The position numbers and the translations under genes were made by a program. DNA of 64,000 nt from Ruegeria sediminis (lineage in GTDB: Bacteria > Pseudomonadota > Alphaproteobacteria > Rhodobacterales > Rhodobacteraceae), in assembly GCF_005938215.1 (NCBI RefSeq), contig NZ_VCPD01000006.1:211306-275305 (forward strand). Direction: 5' to 3'. Positions within the stretch are counted from its first letter, which is position 1. Every line of letters begins with the position of its first letter. Shown here piece by piece: positions 43,937 to 54,310 of this stretch. The notes under the pieces are model-generated. The model was not told where the DNA came from. It ran no database searches and was given only the letters and a program-made list of their open reading frames with translations.

Positions 43937-45580
43937 TCAAGACGACTTGCGCAGCGGGCCGGCGTTTCCTCCGGCTTGGTCCAGAACGTCGCGCAATTCG
44001 CGTTCATTGCGATACCCGATCAGAATGCCCGCCCTGGCTTCGCCCAAGCTTGCATCACGCGCGGCGATCTGGGCATCGGAAATGGTCGTGCGCTGTGACG
44101 TTCGCCGAGTCCAGCCGAAGAACAGCCGCTCGAGACGGGCAAGTTCCTCCGCAAAGGCCGGATCCGCGCCCATATCGGTCAACTCGGCGGGATCGATTTC
44201 GAGATCGAAGAGCATGGGCCGGAAACCTTCGGCAAAGATGTACTTCCACCGACCGTCGAACAGCATTGTCAATTTGGCATTCTTGACCTCGACTCCGAGA
44301 CGCTTGCGGACATCGCGCATTGAATAATCGTACTCCGACACTGCGAAATCCCGCACCTTGTCCGCCTCGCCATACAGGATCGGACGCAGTGACCGGCCTT
44401 CGATGATATGGGGCACAGGGGCACCGCCGAAATAGTCGAGGATCGTAGGCACGAGATCGATCGCTTCAACCAGCGCCGAGGACTTCAAGCCGCGGGTCGC
44501 GTCCGCCTCGGGGCTGGGATCGACGACGATCAGCGGGATGCGGGCCGAGGGGTCGTGGAACAGCTCCTTTTCCCCCAACCAGTGATCACCCAGATAGTCG
44601 CCATGATCCGAGGTGAAGACGATCATCGTCTCGTCCGCGATCCCCTTCTCTTCGATGAAAGCCATCAGCCGGCCGATCTGATCGTCGAGTTGTTTGATGA
44701 GCCCCATGTAGGCGGTCAGAACCCTGGTGCGTGCAGTGTCGTCACTGAAGGCACGCGACACGCGCTCTTCAATGAAGGCGCCGTAGACCGGGTGCGGGTC
44801 GCGTTTTTCGGCCTCGCTGCGCACCGGGTCCAGATGGGTCTCGGGGCCGAACATGTCATGATAAGGGGCCGGGACGATATAGGGCCAGTGCGGCTTGATG
44901 TAGCTTAGGTGCAGGCACCAAGGCGTGTCGCCCGCTTCGCGGATGAAATCCATCGCCCGCCCGGTGATGTAGGGCGTTTCGCTTTCCTCATCGGCGGCCC
45001 GCGCGGGCTTGTCGGCGTTGTCGAGGAACCAGCCGCTCAGGATATTGCCGTGCTCGTCCTCGGCACTGTTGGCGACACTCTGCCAAGGGTTGTCGTCCGG
45101 CCAGCCGCGTACTTTCATGTAGGCGTCATAAGCCGCGTTGCGCGGGTAGCGGGGGCCGTCCGGGTGCAGCCCGTCCTCCCGTTCATAGGGTTCAAATCCG
45201 CATTCAGACACCAGTACGCCGATCTCGCTGTCCGGCGACAGGCCGAGGCGGCGCATCCCCTCGGCATCGGCGGTCATGTGAGTCTTGCCGCAAAGCGCCG
45301 TGCGCACTCCAAGCGGGCGAAGGTGGTCGCCCAGCGTCATCTCGCCCACCTTCAGCGGGATATTGTTCCATGTCGAGCCGTGAGAGCTGACATAGCGCCC
45401 GGTGTAGAACGACATTCGAGAGGGACCGCAGATAGGCGATTGCACATAGGCTCGGTCAAACAGAACGCCGCGCTCGGCGAGCCCGTCGATATTCGGCGTG
45501 TGCAGATGCGGGTGCCCGGTGCAGGACAGGTAATCCCAGCGCAATTGGTCGCACATAATAAAGAGCACGTTCTTGGGCAT
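43937..45580 (-). CDS. Sulfatase (alkaline phosphatase superfamily)
   Basis: A 547-residue hydrolase. The formylglycine motif CGPSRMSFYTGR (C-x-P-S-R) is at about residues 51-62; metal-binding and substrate residues are expected in NVLFIMCDQLRWD and in VFTSDHGDYLGDH. It would cleave a sulfate (or phosphonate or phosphate) ester. No signal peptide is visible, so it acts in the cytoplasm on an imported ester; the TAXI TRAP transporter on the same strand could bring it in. Substrate unknown. Confidence 0.88.
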   Translation of the reverse strand: MPKNVLFIMCDQLRWDYLSCTGHPHLHTPNIDGLAERGVLFDRAYVQSPICGPSRMSFYTGRYVSSHGSTWNNIPLKVGEMTLGDHLRPLGVRTALCGKTHMTADAEGMRRLGLSPDSEIGVLVSECGFEPYEREDGLHPDGPRYPRNAAYDAYMKVRGWPDDNPWQSVANSAEDEHGNILSGWFLDNADKPARAADEESETPYITGRAMDFIREAGDTPWCLHLSYIKPHWPYIVPAPYHDMFGPETHLDPVRSEAEKRDPHPVYGAFIEERVSRAFSDDTARTRVLTAYMGLIKQLDDQIGRLMAFIEEKGIADETMIVFTSDHGDYLGDHWLGEKELFHDPSARIPLIVVDPSPEADATRGLKSSALVEAIDLVPTILDYFGGAPVPHIIEGRSLRPILYGEADKVRDFAVSEYDYSMRDVRKRLGVEVKNAKLTMLFDGRWKYIFAEGFRPMLFDLEIDPAELTDMGADPAFAEELARLERLFFGWTRRTSQRTTISDAQIAARDASLGEARAGILIGYRNERELRDVLDQAGGNAGPLRKSS

Positions 45581-45634
45581 ATTCCGTCACCACCCAGATA
45601 GGGGCCGGGGCTCTGCAACCCCGACCGGCTTCAG

Positions 45635-46666
45635 TTACATGCGGGCAACGTCGGGGATCTCGACGCCAAGTTCTTCGAGAGCGCGTAGCGCGCCTGGGTG
45701 CAGCGGCAGGTTGATGTCCGCCACGGCGCCCTCCGGCGTGATCGCCCGCAGCCAGGGCGCGCTGCCGCCCATCTCCTCAACGCCGGCGAAGAAGGTCTTG
45801 GTCATCTCGTAAATCATCTTTTCGTCCGCATCTTCGTTAGTGATGATGCCGACGGTGACGCGCAGGGTGGTCACGTCCGCTTCGTTCACCTGGTTGTCGC
45901 CGTAGATGCCTGCGGGCAGGGTGCCAAGGCCGAAACCGGGACGGTTCGCCAGGGCCTTCACCGCCTCGGTGTCGAGCTTTTCTTCGGGAATGCCCAAGAA
46001 GCGGATCGGGTTCGTCACTGCAATCTGCGTAAGCACCGGGCTGGGGGCGTTGGTCGGGTTGCAGTAGATGTCGAGGTTGCCGTCCTGGAACGAGGCCGCA
46101 GCGGCATCCCAGCCCAGCTTGACCGCTTCGTAGTCGGTGCCTTCCTCGAGGCCGGCGACCTCGCGGAAAAGCTGCGACATGGTGGCAAAGGCCGCGCCAC
46201 CCGGAGGTCCGAGGAAGACACGCTTGCCGCGTGCATCCTCCAGAGAGGTGATGCCCGACGAGTCATAGACGGCGATGTGATAGACGCCCATCGGGAAGTT
46301 TAGCACCGTGCGCAGTTTCTTCACCAGCTCGGGCGCTTCGTCGATCTTTTCGAACATGGCACGCTGGTCTCTCATTAGCGCGTGGATCGCAGGCGAGGAC
46401 ATGCAGAAGGCGGTCTTGCCCATGGCGACCTCCAGCACGTGGCGCGTGGCGGCACCGGTGGCGTTGATCTGGATTTCGTAGTCCGGGAGCTCTCGATTGA
46501 TGATATTGGCGAAGGTCGTCATCACCAGGTTCGGACTGGTGCCCGGCCCAAGCGTCGACATTCGCAGTAGTTCCTTGGCCAATGCCACACGCGGCAGTAT
46601 CGCAACGGTCGTCGCAGCGGCGGCGCTGGCCAGAACTGCGCGGCGATTGAGTTTGTTGGTTTTCAT
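45635..46666 (-). CDS. TAXI-type TRAP transporter binding protein
   Basis: A 343-residue periplasmic binding protein. The N-terminus MKTNKLNRRAVLASAAAATT contains a twin-arginine-like pair followed by a hydrophobic run, so Tat export is possible. The mature part has MSTLGPGTSPNLVMTTFANI and GVYHIAVYDSSGITSLEDAR, which match TAXI proteins. It lies just after the fused permease gene and before the sulfatase gene in one likely transcript. Confidence 0.9.
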   Translation of the reverse strand: MKTNKLNRRAVLASAAAATTVAILPRVALAKELLRMSTLGPGTSPNLVMTTFANIINRELPDYEIQINATGAATRHVLEVAMGKTAFCMSSPAIHALMRDQRAMFEKIDEAPELVKKLRTVLNFPMGVYHIAVYDSSGITSLEDARGKRVFLGPPGGAAFATMSQLFREVAGLEEGTDYEAVKLGWDAAAASFQDGNLDIYCNPTNAPSPVLTQIAVTNPIRFLGIPEEKLDTEAVKALANRPGFGLGTLPAGIYGDNQVNEADVTTLRVTVGIITNEDADEKMIYEMTKTFFAGVEEMGGSAPWLRAITPEGAVADINLPLHPGALRALEELGVEIPDVARM

Positions 46667-46685
46667 GGGGTGGTCCTCCTTGCCA

Positions 46686-48548
46686 CTATGAAATTTGGTT
46701 CTTTGTCGTCAGCTCCAGCCGGTCGAAGAACATCAGGCCTACGGCGGCAGCCGCGGCAATCCACGAAACGACGGGACCGAAGAATATGAGGCCGGCCGCG
46801 AGGGTGAGCCCTACGGGCGTCATGAAACCCTTGCCGCGGCGCGGATAGCAGGCGCGCGAGATCAGGATCGTGGCGAGCAGGACAAAGAGTATTGCCTGAA
46901 GCGATTGCGCCACAGGAAACCCGGTGCCCAGCAAAAGCGCCGGATTGTAGATGAAAGCAAACGGGATAACGAAGCCCGGCAGTGCCAACCGCGACGCCTC
47001 CAGCGCCGTGGCCATCGGGGCTGACCCAGCGATCGGGGCGGCGGCAAAGGCAGCCAGCGCCACGGGTGGAGTGATTGCGGACAGGACGCCGAAATAGAGT
47101 ACGAACATATGCGTGTGGACGATCGGCACCCCCAACTTTTGCAGCGATGGCCCCATAACCAGCACGATTATCAGGTAGGCCGGGACGGTCGGCATCCCCA
47201 TGCCCAGCAGCAGGCAGGCGACGGCCATCAGGATCAGCGACAGGATCAGCTGGTCTTCGGCGAGGCTCGACAGCAGCGAGGCGAAACGCAGGCCGACGCC
47301 GGTCAGGTTCAATACGCCGATGACGATCCCCACTGCGCCCACGATCACCACGAGCTGCGCCGAAATCAGCCCCGCGGAGCGGATGAACTTCAGCCACGCC
47401 TTGCCGTTTGTCAGCAAATCGGGCCGGATCGTGAAGCCCATGACCGCCGCCAGCGCGACGCCGACGAACCCGGCGTAGGCCGGCGAGGCGCCCCCCACCA
47501 TAGTCACCACGATCCCGGCGAGGGCGATCACGAATATCGCCATCTGGACAAGCTCGCGCCAGTTGAAGTCGACTTTGGGGCGGGCTTCCTCGGTAAGATC
47601 CATGTTGCGCGCGGCGCTGGAGATGGCGACGAAGAGGCCTCCGTAGTAAAGCAGTGCCGGCACAATGGCGGCGGCGCAGATTGTCAGGTAGGGCACGCTC
47701 GTCACATCCGCCATGATGAAGGCGACGGCGCCCATGATCGGTGGGGTGATCTGGCCACCGCTCGAGGCCGCGGATTCCACCGCAGCGGCGAACCGCGGCG
47801 AAAACCCGCGCTTCTTGATCAGCGGAATGGTGATGACACCGGTGCCCACGACATTCGCCACCGCAGAGCCCGAGATCGTGCCGAATAGCCCGCTCGCGAC
47901 AGTTGCCGCCGCCGCTGGGCCGGAGCGAAGCCGCCCTGTAGCGGCCAGCGCGAGTCGGACCAGCACCAAATCGATGGCGAGCAGTTCCAGCAGCGCACCG
48001 AAAACGATGAAGATCAGGATGGTAGAAACGACCGTGGCCATGGGGCGGCCGAAGACTCCGTCGAAGGAGAACCACAATACAGTCATCAGTTCTTCGGTGG
48101 AAATGCCGGCGTGTCTGAGGAACCCAGGCGCCAGATGCCCGAAGGCGCCATATACCAGTACGGTTCCGGCAACCAACGCCATGACTGACCCGACCGACCT
48201 GCGTGTCAGTTCTATAACGGCGACCAAGCCGAGAAGGCCCAACCAGATGTCGGTCGACGTCAGGAAATAGAGACCGGTCTCGATTTCTGCGGCAGCACCG
48301 AAATACTGATAGACGCTCAGCGAAAGCGCAACGGCAGTTAGCGCCAGAAGCGCGCGATCCCAAAGGCTGTCCGATTGTCCGAACCCCGAAAGGATGACCA
48401 CGAGGCCGCCGATCAGAAGCATGCCGACGCGCAGGTAGGAGTCTGAGAACACACCGAACACGGACACATACAGGACGACACCGATTACGACCAACGACAA
48501 CAGCAATACAGCATGATCCGCGAGTGCGGACCTGTTGAGATATGGCAC
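46686..48548 (-). CDS. Fused TRAP permease (TAXI type)
   Basis: A 620-residue membrane protein in which the small and large TRAP permease parts are joined, as usual for TAXI systems. It includes ATVASGLFGTISGSAVANVV, ITPPIMGAVAFIMADVTSVP and SAITPPVALAAFAAAPIAGS. I start it at GTG 48548, because GGAGG lies 5 bases before it; an ATG at 48569 is the alternative. First gene of the leftward unit with the binding protein and sulfatase genes, divergent from an iclR-type gene. Confidence 0.92.
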   Translation of the reverse strand: MPYLNRSALADHAVLLLSLVVIGVVLYVSVFGVFSDSYLRVGMLLIGGLVVILSGFGQSDSLWDRALLALTAVALSLSVYQYFGAAAEIETGLYFLTSTDIWLGLLGLVAVIELTRRSVGSVMALVAGTVLVYGAFGHLAPGFLRHAGISTEELMTVLWFSFDGVFGRPMATVVSTILIFIVFGALLELLAIDLVLVRLALAATGRLRSGPAAAATVASGLFGTISGSAVANVVGTGVITIPLIKKRGFSPRFAAAVESAASSGGQITPPIMGAVAFIMADVTSVPYLTICAAAIVPALLYYGGLFVAISSAARNMDLTEEARPKVDFNWRELVQMAIFVIALAGIVVTMVGGASPAYAGFVGVALAAVMGFTIRPDLLTNGKAWLKFIRSAGLISAQLVVIVGAVGIVIGVLNLTGVGLRFASLLSSLAEDQLILSLILMAVACLLLGMGMPTVPAYLIIVLVMGPSLQKLGVPIVHTHMFVLYFGVLSAITPPVALAAFAAAPIAGSAPMATALEASRLALPGFVIPFAFIYNPALLLGTGFPVAQSLQAILFVLLATILISRACYPRRGKGFMTPVGLTLAAGLIFFGPVVSWIAAAAAVGLMFFDRLELTTKNQIS

Positions 48549-48621
48549 AGTGTCCTCCCTTGTGCGCATGGTTCCAGCACTCCTCGATCTCCCTTCGAGG
48601 CGCATTGCGCGTGAAAAAGAT

Positions 48622-48632
48622 ATTGGACCAAT
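48622..48632. promoter_or_regulatory. Palindrome in the IclR-TRAP divergent region
   Basis: ATTGGACCAAT is a perfect 11-bp palindrome located between the divergent TAXI permease and IclR-type genes. IclR regulators bind short dyads like this; whether it is a real site is unknown. Confidence 0.35.
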
Positions 48633-48674
48633 GCATTTTTGTCGAATATCTGTTTCATCAGGTGGAACGGCTAA

Positions 48675-49457
48675 ATGACGAAACTCAACCGATCGATCGA
48701 CCGCGGGCTGTCTGTCCTCGAGGTCGTGCATACCTCGGGCAGGATTTCGCTGGCTGTGCTCGCCGCGCGCACAAGCCTTCCCAAGGCGACCCTGCTGCGC
48801 ATCTGCGCGACCCTCGAAGCGCGTCGGTGGCTGTTCCGCCGAAGCAGCGACGGCAATTATCAGCTCGGCTCGGCCTTTCCGCAGGGCAATGGCATGCCCA
48901 ATCGCGTCGACCGCCTTGTTGCCGTTGCCAAGGATGAGATTCTGCGGTTGAGCCACGATACCGGGCTGGGCAGCGATCTGGCGGCCGGGATCGGCGGAGG
49001 GCGGGTGGAGATCGTCGACACCACCCGGCGGTTTCAGGTGCATGGCGTTTTTCCGGACACCGTGGGTTTTCGTCCCTCGCCGGTGTTATCAGCCTTAGGC
49101 ACAGCCTATCTGTTTGCCCTTTCAGGTGCCGACCGGGCGCAGGCGCTGCAAGCCCTTGCGAGTCGTCTACCCCGTGAAGATGTCAAAGCGCTGCCCGGGT
49201 TGGCATCTGTCCTGAAGGGCATTGCCGAGCGGGGATATGCGGTCCGTCCAGCAGGCCACTGGGGCAGAGCAGTGGATTACGGTGAATTGCCAGCGGCCAT
49301 TGCCGTCCCTATCGTCGCGGGCAAAGAGCCGGTCGGCGCCGTCAATCTGGTATGGAAGGCCACAGACCATTCAGTGGAGGCCGTCGCTAAGGACCACCTC
49401 TCGCGTTTGCGGTCGGCGGCGCGTATCATCGGGCGGAACTACGCCGATTTGAGCTGA
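48675..49457 (+). CDS. IclR-family regulator
   Basis: A 260-residue protein with an N-terminal winged helix (ISLAVLAARTSLPKATLLRI) and a C-terminal effector domain (for example AVPIVAGKEPVGAVNLVW). Divergent from the TAXI TRAP and sulfatase genes, it likely controls them in response to the imported compound or its breakdown product. The family acts as repressors or activators, so the direction cannot be told. Confidence 0.9.
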   Translation: MTKLNRSIDRGLSVLEVVHTSGRISLAVLAARTSLPKATLLRICATLEARRWLFRRSSDGNYQLGSAFPQGNGMPNRVDRLVAVAKDEILRLSHDTGLGSDLAAGIGGGRVEIVDTTRRFQVHGVFPDTVGFRPSPVLSALGTAYLFALSGADRAQALQALASRLPREDVKALPGLASVLKGIAERGYAVRPAGHWGRAVDYGELPAAIAVPIVAGKEPVGAVNLVWKATDHSVEAVAKDHLSRLRSAARIIGRNYADLS

Positions 49458-49980
49458 CAATCTTCAGCGCGCGATCTCTTCCTCAGTGTTCATCCACGAC
49501 CTTGGCTGCCCCTGCGGAGCGCCGTTCTGCTCACGGCGGATCGTTCCCATGACTCAGCAATTTGCGGATCAAACCGAAGAAGCCATCGTCGCGCGAAAAT
49601 CAAAAGTGCGAGAGAACTTTGACACTACCACCTTGCCACGACCAACGTCAGTTTTGCGCGCATCGCACCAGTACAGGCACGGCGCAAAAATTGGAAAAAT
49701 GGGCTCGTAGCTGACTTGCGATAGTGCAGCAAATTCCCTTGGCGTCCGACAATTGCGGTCGTTGTTCTCGGCCCTTTGCGGTCTTTGAGCATGATGCTCG
49801 TATGCTGCGATCGCAGCCCGCATTGCTGCCTTTCGCTGCAAACGCGAATTCAGTGCCTGACGGAACTGGCAGAGTGCGGGACAAAGCCAACTTTTACACC
49901 GTCTGTTCCAATGGCCGGTCTTGCATCCTGTTTTTGTAAACCACCCTTCGGCAGCTACATTGTGCTGGTGTGAACATTCC
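49458..49980. other. Gap between IclR and AraC regulators
   Basis: No gene can be supported. The sequence has short frames on both strands but no ribosome sites or family motifs; it may contain degraded genes. Confidence 0.35.
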
Positions 49981-50979
49981 TTACCTGTAACGCTCACGCC
50001 AGGCGGCTGGCGACGCTCCAAAACAGCTTTTGAATGCGCGTGAAAATGCGGCTTCAGTGCCGTAACACGATTTGAAAGCAATCTCTGCAATACTTTCGTT
50101 TGAACGACGTAACTCCTGCGAAGCAATAAAGAGTCGCCACTGGCGCAGATACTGCATGGGCGACATATCGAGCAACTTTCTGAAATTGGCTGAAAGCGAA
50201 CTCTTGGATTGACCTGCCTCAGATGCGAGTTTGGTCAGGGTCCAGTTCCTGGCTGGGCTATTGTGAATATTCTCCAGGCAATTCGCGAGTCTTTGGTCCT
50301 GAATGGCCGCCACCCAACCGACAACCTGTGACGGACTGCGCACAAACTGCCGTCGCAGGACTTCGAGCAAAGCTATCTCGGTCAGCCGTTCCAGCACTTG
50401 GGGGCTTCCAACCTGGGGTCGGTCCACTTCGGCGATGATCTGCGCGACAATTGCTGCAAGCCAATCGTCGCCGTCGGGCGATTGTGTGCTCAGATGAATA
50501 AGCTCCGGAAGCTGCGATCTGAACGGTGCAAAGTCCTTGATGTCGCTAATGACATATCCACACAGGATACGGACTTCCGCTTCGTCGTCGCCATAGCGCA
50601 TGACCGGGATCTTGTCCCAAGGGGGCGGTGGAAGGTCGCCGCCCGGGTCAAGGATAGGGCCGCCTTCCCCAACCCCGATCCAATGCGAAGCTCCGAACGG
50701 CAAAAGAACGATGTCCCCTTCGGACAGCGTTCGTCGCGCGCCGTCATAGTCCAGCCAGAGCGTTCCGTTGGCGACGATGTGAAATCCAATCGCCTCTTTC
50801 GGTTTATAGGGTGCTGGTGTCGCGTCCGTGCGCCATGTTCCAGTGGGATTATAGCAGAATTGCTTTGAGCTTACGATGCGGGTGTGGCGCAACACATCCG
50901 AGATCAGCGCGTGTGGAACGGCTTCTTCAATCTTTGGAACTTCAGCCAAGCCTTCCGGAACTTTAGCCATATCCGCCAT
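49981..50979 (-). CDS. AraC-family regulator with cupin domain
   Basis: A 332-residue protein. The C-terminal double helix-turn-helix includes WTLTKLASEAGQSKSSLSAN and IAEIAFKSCYGTEAAFSRAF, standard AraC motifs; the N-terminal part (IGFHIVANGTLWLDYDGARR; PFGASHWIG) is a cupin of the type found in many AraC regulators. GGAG 8 bases upstream favours ATG 50979; ATG 51006 would add nine residues. Divergent from the DsrE-like gene and probably its regulator. Confidence 0.87.
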   Translation of the reverse strand: MADMAKVPEGLAEVPKIEEAVPHALISDVLRHTRIVSSKQFCYNPTGTWRTDATPAPYKPKEAIGFHIVANGTLWLDYDGARRTLSEGDIVLLPFGASHWIGVGEGGPILDPGGDLPPPPWDKIPVMRYGDDEAEVRILCGYVISDIKDFAPFRSQLPELIHLSTQSPDGDDWLAAIVAQIIAEVDRPQVGSPQVLERLTEIALLEVLRRQFVRSPSQVVGWVAAIQDQRLANCLENIHNSPARNWTLTKLASEAGQSKSSLSANFRKLLDMSPMQYLRQWRLFIASQELRRSNESIAEIAFKSCYGTEAAFSRAFKSCFGASPAAWRERYR

Positions 50980-51034
50980 TTCCAACACTCCGCACAGTGT
51001 CTCCATGTTCAACCCAACGGTGGAGAACCATACC

Positions 51035-51403
51035 ATGAGCACTGAAACGGACAAACTTGTCGTGGTTATTACCAAGGGGATCGAGTCCGAGCTGTCCTCG
51101 GTCGCTTTGACGATTGCCAATGGTGGCCTGTCATCGGGTCTGAGCGTCAGCCTGTTTCTCACAAGCACCGGTGTCGATCTTGTGCGTCGGGGCGGGCAGA
51201 CCATGACCCATGTTTCGCCATTGGACCCTATTGCCGAGTTGATAGCGACCTTCCAAAGCCGAGGCGGCGTCATTTGGGCTTGTCCACCATGTGTGCAATC
51301 GCGCGGATATGACGCTGACGACTTGCTTGATGGTGTCACCATCACCGGAGCGGCGGCGATGCACGAAGAGATCAAGGCAGGCGCGGCAACGCTTTCGTTC
51401 TGA
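51035..51403 (+). CDS. DsrE/YchN-like protein
   Basis: A 122-residue protein with the DsrE-like fold: KLVVVITKGIESELSSVALT, then VSLFLTSTGVDLVRRG and a Cys pair in IWACPPCVQSRGY. Members take part in sulfur relay or bind small sulfur species; without dsrF or dsrH partners the role here is open. GGAG precedes the start. Divergent from an AraC regulator. Confidence 0.82.
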   Translation: MSTETDKLVVVITKGIESELSSVALTIANGGLSSGLSVSLFLTSTGVDLVRRGGQTMTHVSPLDPIAELIATFQSRGGVIWACPPCVQSRGYDADDLLDGVTITGAAAMHEEIKAGAATLSF

Positions 51404-51776
51404 GCGATCGGCACCATTTGCTGTCAGCATGACAGTTCTGCCTGTCCGTGAACATCTGCCAACCGAGATACAATTGAAGGCTGCCTTGCGAAGCGCTCCC
51501 TACACATGGACCGGTCGTCCAAACCCATTGCAGCATTCGACATTTTGGGGCTCGAAGCCGCCTTCGGAGTGAACGTCGCATCTTGGTGCCAAAGCCAAAA
51601 CTCGCCGATGAGGACGGCCCTTTGTTGCCGTTCGTCTCGCGGATTCGTTGCCGCAGCGCGGCTCGTGATTCCGGACTTTCGTTGCGGCTACAAAATCTCT
51701 GGTCAGGTGAACTCACACAGCGGGACATTTCAGCCGTTGGGCCGGCTGCAATGAAGGTCCGGCACAATGGTCCCGG
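51404..51776. other. Gap after the DsrE-like gene
   Basis: I see no supported gene, RNA or strong terminator in this stretch. Confidence 0.35.
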
Positions 51777-52313
51777 TCAGACGGCGCCTGTGTATTCCCC
51801 GCGCGCTGGGTAGTTGTTCTTGATCGCAAAATCCAGCGCCCCAACGAGTTCCGAAAAATGCGGCCGCACGAAGGGCATGGTCTGGACCGAGCCGTAGTAG
51901 AGCGATTGCTCTGGTGTGACCATAAAAAGGCCGGGCTCGGAGAACAGCGCCGGCTCCTCGATCCCGATCGAGGTCTTGCCCCGCGAGGTCGAGATGTAGA
52001 GGCCCCATTCGCGCGCTTTCGTCAGCGGAAGGTCATAGGCGAAGCGCAGCGTGTCCGCCCCGATCTTCTCGGCCATCTCGCGGGCACGTTCTTCGCCGTC
52101 CGAACTGACGGCGATGGTGCCGACGCCGCGTTCGGCGAAATCAGCAGCCCGCTTCTGGAACTCGGTCAAGTAGGTTGCGCAGATCGGACAATGCAAGCCG
52201 CGATAGAAACAGATGACGGTGCCGCGTTCGGACGATTCAGTCAATAGGTCGAACGCACCGTGAGCGAGTGTCGGCAGCTTCAGGTCGGGGGTTTTCTGGC
52301 GGGGAACAAGCAT
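51777..52313 (-). CDS. AhpC/TSA-family peroxiredoxin-like protein
   Basis: A 178-residue thioredoxin-fold protein with the redox motif FYRGLHCPICATYL (C-x-x-C near residue 43), where usual peroxiredoxins have T/S-x-x-C. It may reduce peroxides or act as a thiol oxidoreductase. No signal peptide is visible. Divergent from an AraC regulator gene, which starts 87 bases away and probably controls it. Confidence 0.88.
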   Translation of the reverse strand: MLVPRQKTPDLKLPTLAHGAFDLLTESSERGTVICFYRGLHCPICATYLTEFQKRAADFAERGVGTIAVSSDGEERAREMAEKIGADTLRFAYDLPLTKAREWGLYISTSRGKTSIGIEEPALFSEPGLFMVTPEQSLYYGSVQTMPFVRPHFSELVGALDFAIKNNYPARGEYTGAV

Positions 52314-52400
52314 GGGAAGCCCTTTTGATTGGTAGGTTGCAAACTGAACATATCAGACGCATGATCAGTTAGATCCCAGAAATCAGACCAAAACACCCAG

Positions 52401-53195
52401 ATGGAACGATACGACCGGCTCACCACACTGATCAACAGGTTCACGCTGGCGGTTGTGCCGGCGGTGCTGGAGGACGCCAATTTGATCGTCTTCGCGATGC
52501 CCGACGGCATGCCGGACAGGGTGCGCTTCCGCACGCGCGGCGCGGGTTTCGAGTCCGCTGATGGGGAAGTGCTCTTTTGCGCGCGCGTGGATTGGAGCGG
52601 CCCTAATAATCCCCTGCTGACGGCGCTGCCCGAAACAGTCGAAATCGACCTGTCCGGAGATCCCGACAGCATCGGCCTCGTGCGGATGATGCAATCTGAG
52701 ATCACCGAACTGCGATGCGGCGTGGACACCGTGCTGAGCCGTCTCGGCGAGGTGTTGATGGTGCGGATGATGCGTGCCCAGATCGAGGCGGGCTCGACTG
52801 AACCGGGCCTTCTGGCCGGTCTATCGGACCCACGGCTCAGCCGGGCCATCGTTGCGATGCATGACCGGCCGGGACAGGCATGGCACAACGAGGACCTCGC
52901 GTACGTCGCCGGCATGTCTTTGAGCCGCTTTTCCGAGAAGTTTCTCGCCGAGGTCGGCGAACCGCCCGCCGCATATCTTCGTCGTTGGAGGCTGACACTG
53001 GCCCGGCAGGACGTCGCGAAAGGCCACAGGGTGGATGTTGTGTCGCGGCGCTACGGCTTCTCTTCGCCCGAAGGCTTCACTCGGGCATTCAAGAAGCACT
53101 TCGGCAAGACGCCAATTGCGCTGCGACATGGGCAATTCTCTGGATCTCGAGCGGCCACCGGTGACCCAACGGACGCAGCCTTGGAATCGTCATGA
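52401..53195 (+). CDS. AraC-family regulator with short cupin domain
   Basis: A 264-residue protein. The AraC domain has WHNEDLAYVAGMSLSRFSEK and VVSRRYGFSSPEGFTRAFKK; the preceding part is a reduced cupin-like region. Divergent from the peroxiredoxin-like gene, which it likely regulates. Length is slightly short for the family but no key motif is missing. Confidence 0.88.
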   Translation: MERYDRLTTLINRFTLAVVPAVLEDANLIVFAMPDGMPDRVRFRTRGAGFESADGEVLFCARVDWSGPNNPLLTALPETVEIDLSGDPDSIGLVRMMQSEITELRCGVDTVLSRLGEVLMVRMMRAQIEAGSTEPGLLAGLSDPRLSRAIVAMHDRPGQAWHNEDLAYVAGMSLSRFSEKFLAEVGEPPAAYLRRWRLTLARQDVAKGHRVDVVSRRYGFSSPEGFTRAFKKHFGKTPIALRHGQFSGSRAATGDPTDAALESS

Positions 53196-53744
53196 ACTTG
53201 ATCCCTGAAGCTCGCGGCACGTCCCCGAAGGATAATGACGCATTCCGCTTGGTGGGACACGATTTGTGGAAAGTCGGTCTTGCGACAATGAAAATCACAG
53301 TGATCGCAGTCATTAATCGCGGGTCCCAGTCCTGCTATGACAACATCTTTCCGACTTCGAGAACTTGGAACTTCGATAATGGCTTTTTTCTTCCGGTGGG
53401 AATACGCGCGTGAATCGGCCAATTTGAACGGAATTAGCAGGTTCTCAAAGACTTGCTGCGGACATATCAGTGCGCCGCTGCTACCGGCCCTGACCAGTCA
53501 CTCAAGATGTCCGCCGCCGCCGCAATGCGGCTTCACCGAACCGGCCATTCGCTGCATTTACGACATATCATTGATTTCGGATGGCCAAATTGGCCACGGT
53601 TCAATCCGCGCGCCAAACCATCTGCCAATCTCATATCCTGTATAGCCCACCAATTTCTCCATCCCCCGCGCATGCCCCCTCAGCCAAGGGTTACAGTACC
53701 GCCGGGGCCGACCTATATAGTGGCATTCTTGAGAAGGAGAGGTG
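53196..53744. other. Gap between AraC and zinc-ribbon genes
   Basis: No gene is supported. The right end should hold the promoter of the zinc-ribbon gene. Short frames here lack ribosome sites. Confidence 0.35.
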
Positions 53745-54044
53745 ATGGCCACCGAAAAGATCGCGACATGCTGTTACTGCGGCACTCGCGCTGCTCTGGT
53801 CTTGCGCGGCGAAACGCGGCGCGAGTTGTCCTGCGCGACCTGTGGCGCGCCACTTCACAATCTCAAGATGCTCAAGGTCGAGCATCTCCGCCCGAAGAAA
53901 CCGGAGAAAGAGCGGAGGGATCGGCCTCTGCCCAGGCCGGCGAAGCCCGCACTCAAAAATCCGCGCAAGCAGAAGAAACGCAAGACCATCGGAAGGAAGA
54001 TCCTGAGCGAGGCGATCGACTTCATTGAAGACATCTTCGATTGA
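53745..54044 (+). CDS. Small zinc-ribbon protein
   Basis: A 99-residue protein with two C-x-x-C knuckles (CCYCGTR and CATCGAP) that form a zinc ribbon in residues 8-36, followed by a very basic, Pro- and Lys-rich linker and an acidic C-terminal helix (EAIDFIEDIFD). AGGAGAGG lies just before the ATG. It may bind nucleic acid or a protein partner; no known function. Confidence 0.75.
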   Translation: MATEKIATCCYCGTRAALVLRGETRRELSCATCGAPLHNLKMLKVEHLRPKKPEKERRDRPLPRPAKPALKNPRKQKKRKTIGRKILSEAIDFIEDIFD

Positions 54045-54310
54045 GTTTGATCTATTGCAGGCCATACCTCCGGGAGTAGACCGGAACCCGGTCAGCGGTC
54101 GTTGTCAAAGAAGACTTGCTTGAGGCGGGTAAAGTGTCTGCCGTCAGCACCTACCGGACAGATTTGAGGAAACAAGTCCGTCGTTGATCGGATCATGAAG
54201 GCGGACTTGATGTGCCCTATCAGGCCGGCGATACGATCAACTTCGGATGCGGGAAAGGGTTGCACTGTCGCTGGCACGCGACATGTTTCTTTTTCTCGCC
54301 CAAGCTACCT

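Noticed and set aside
46663..48636. Arg-rich 657-codon frame overlapping the TAXI permease gene
   Set aside because: Composition is that of an out-of-frame shadow, while the other frame has all TRAP permease motifs and membrane segments.
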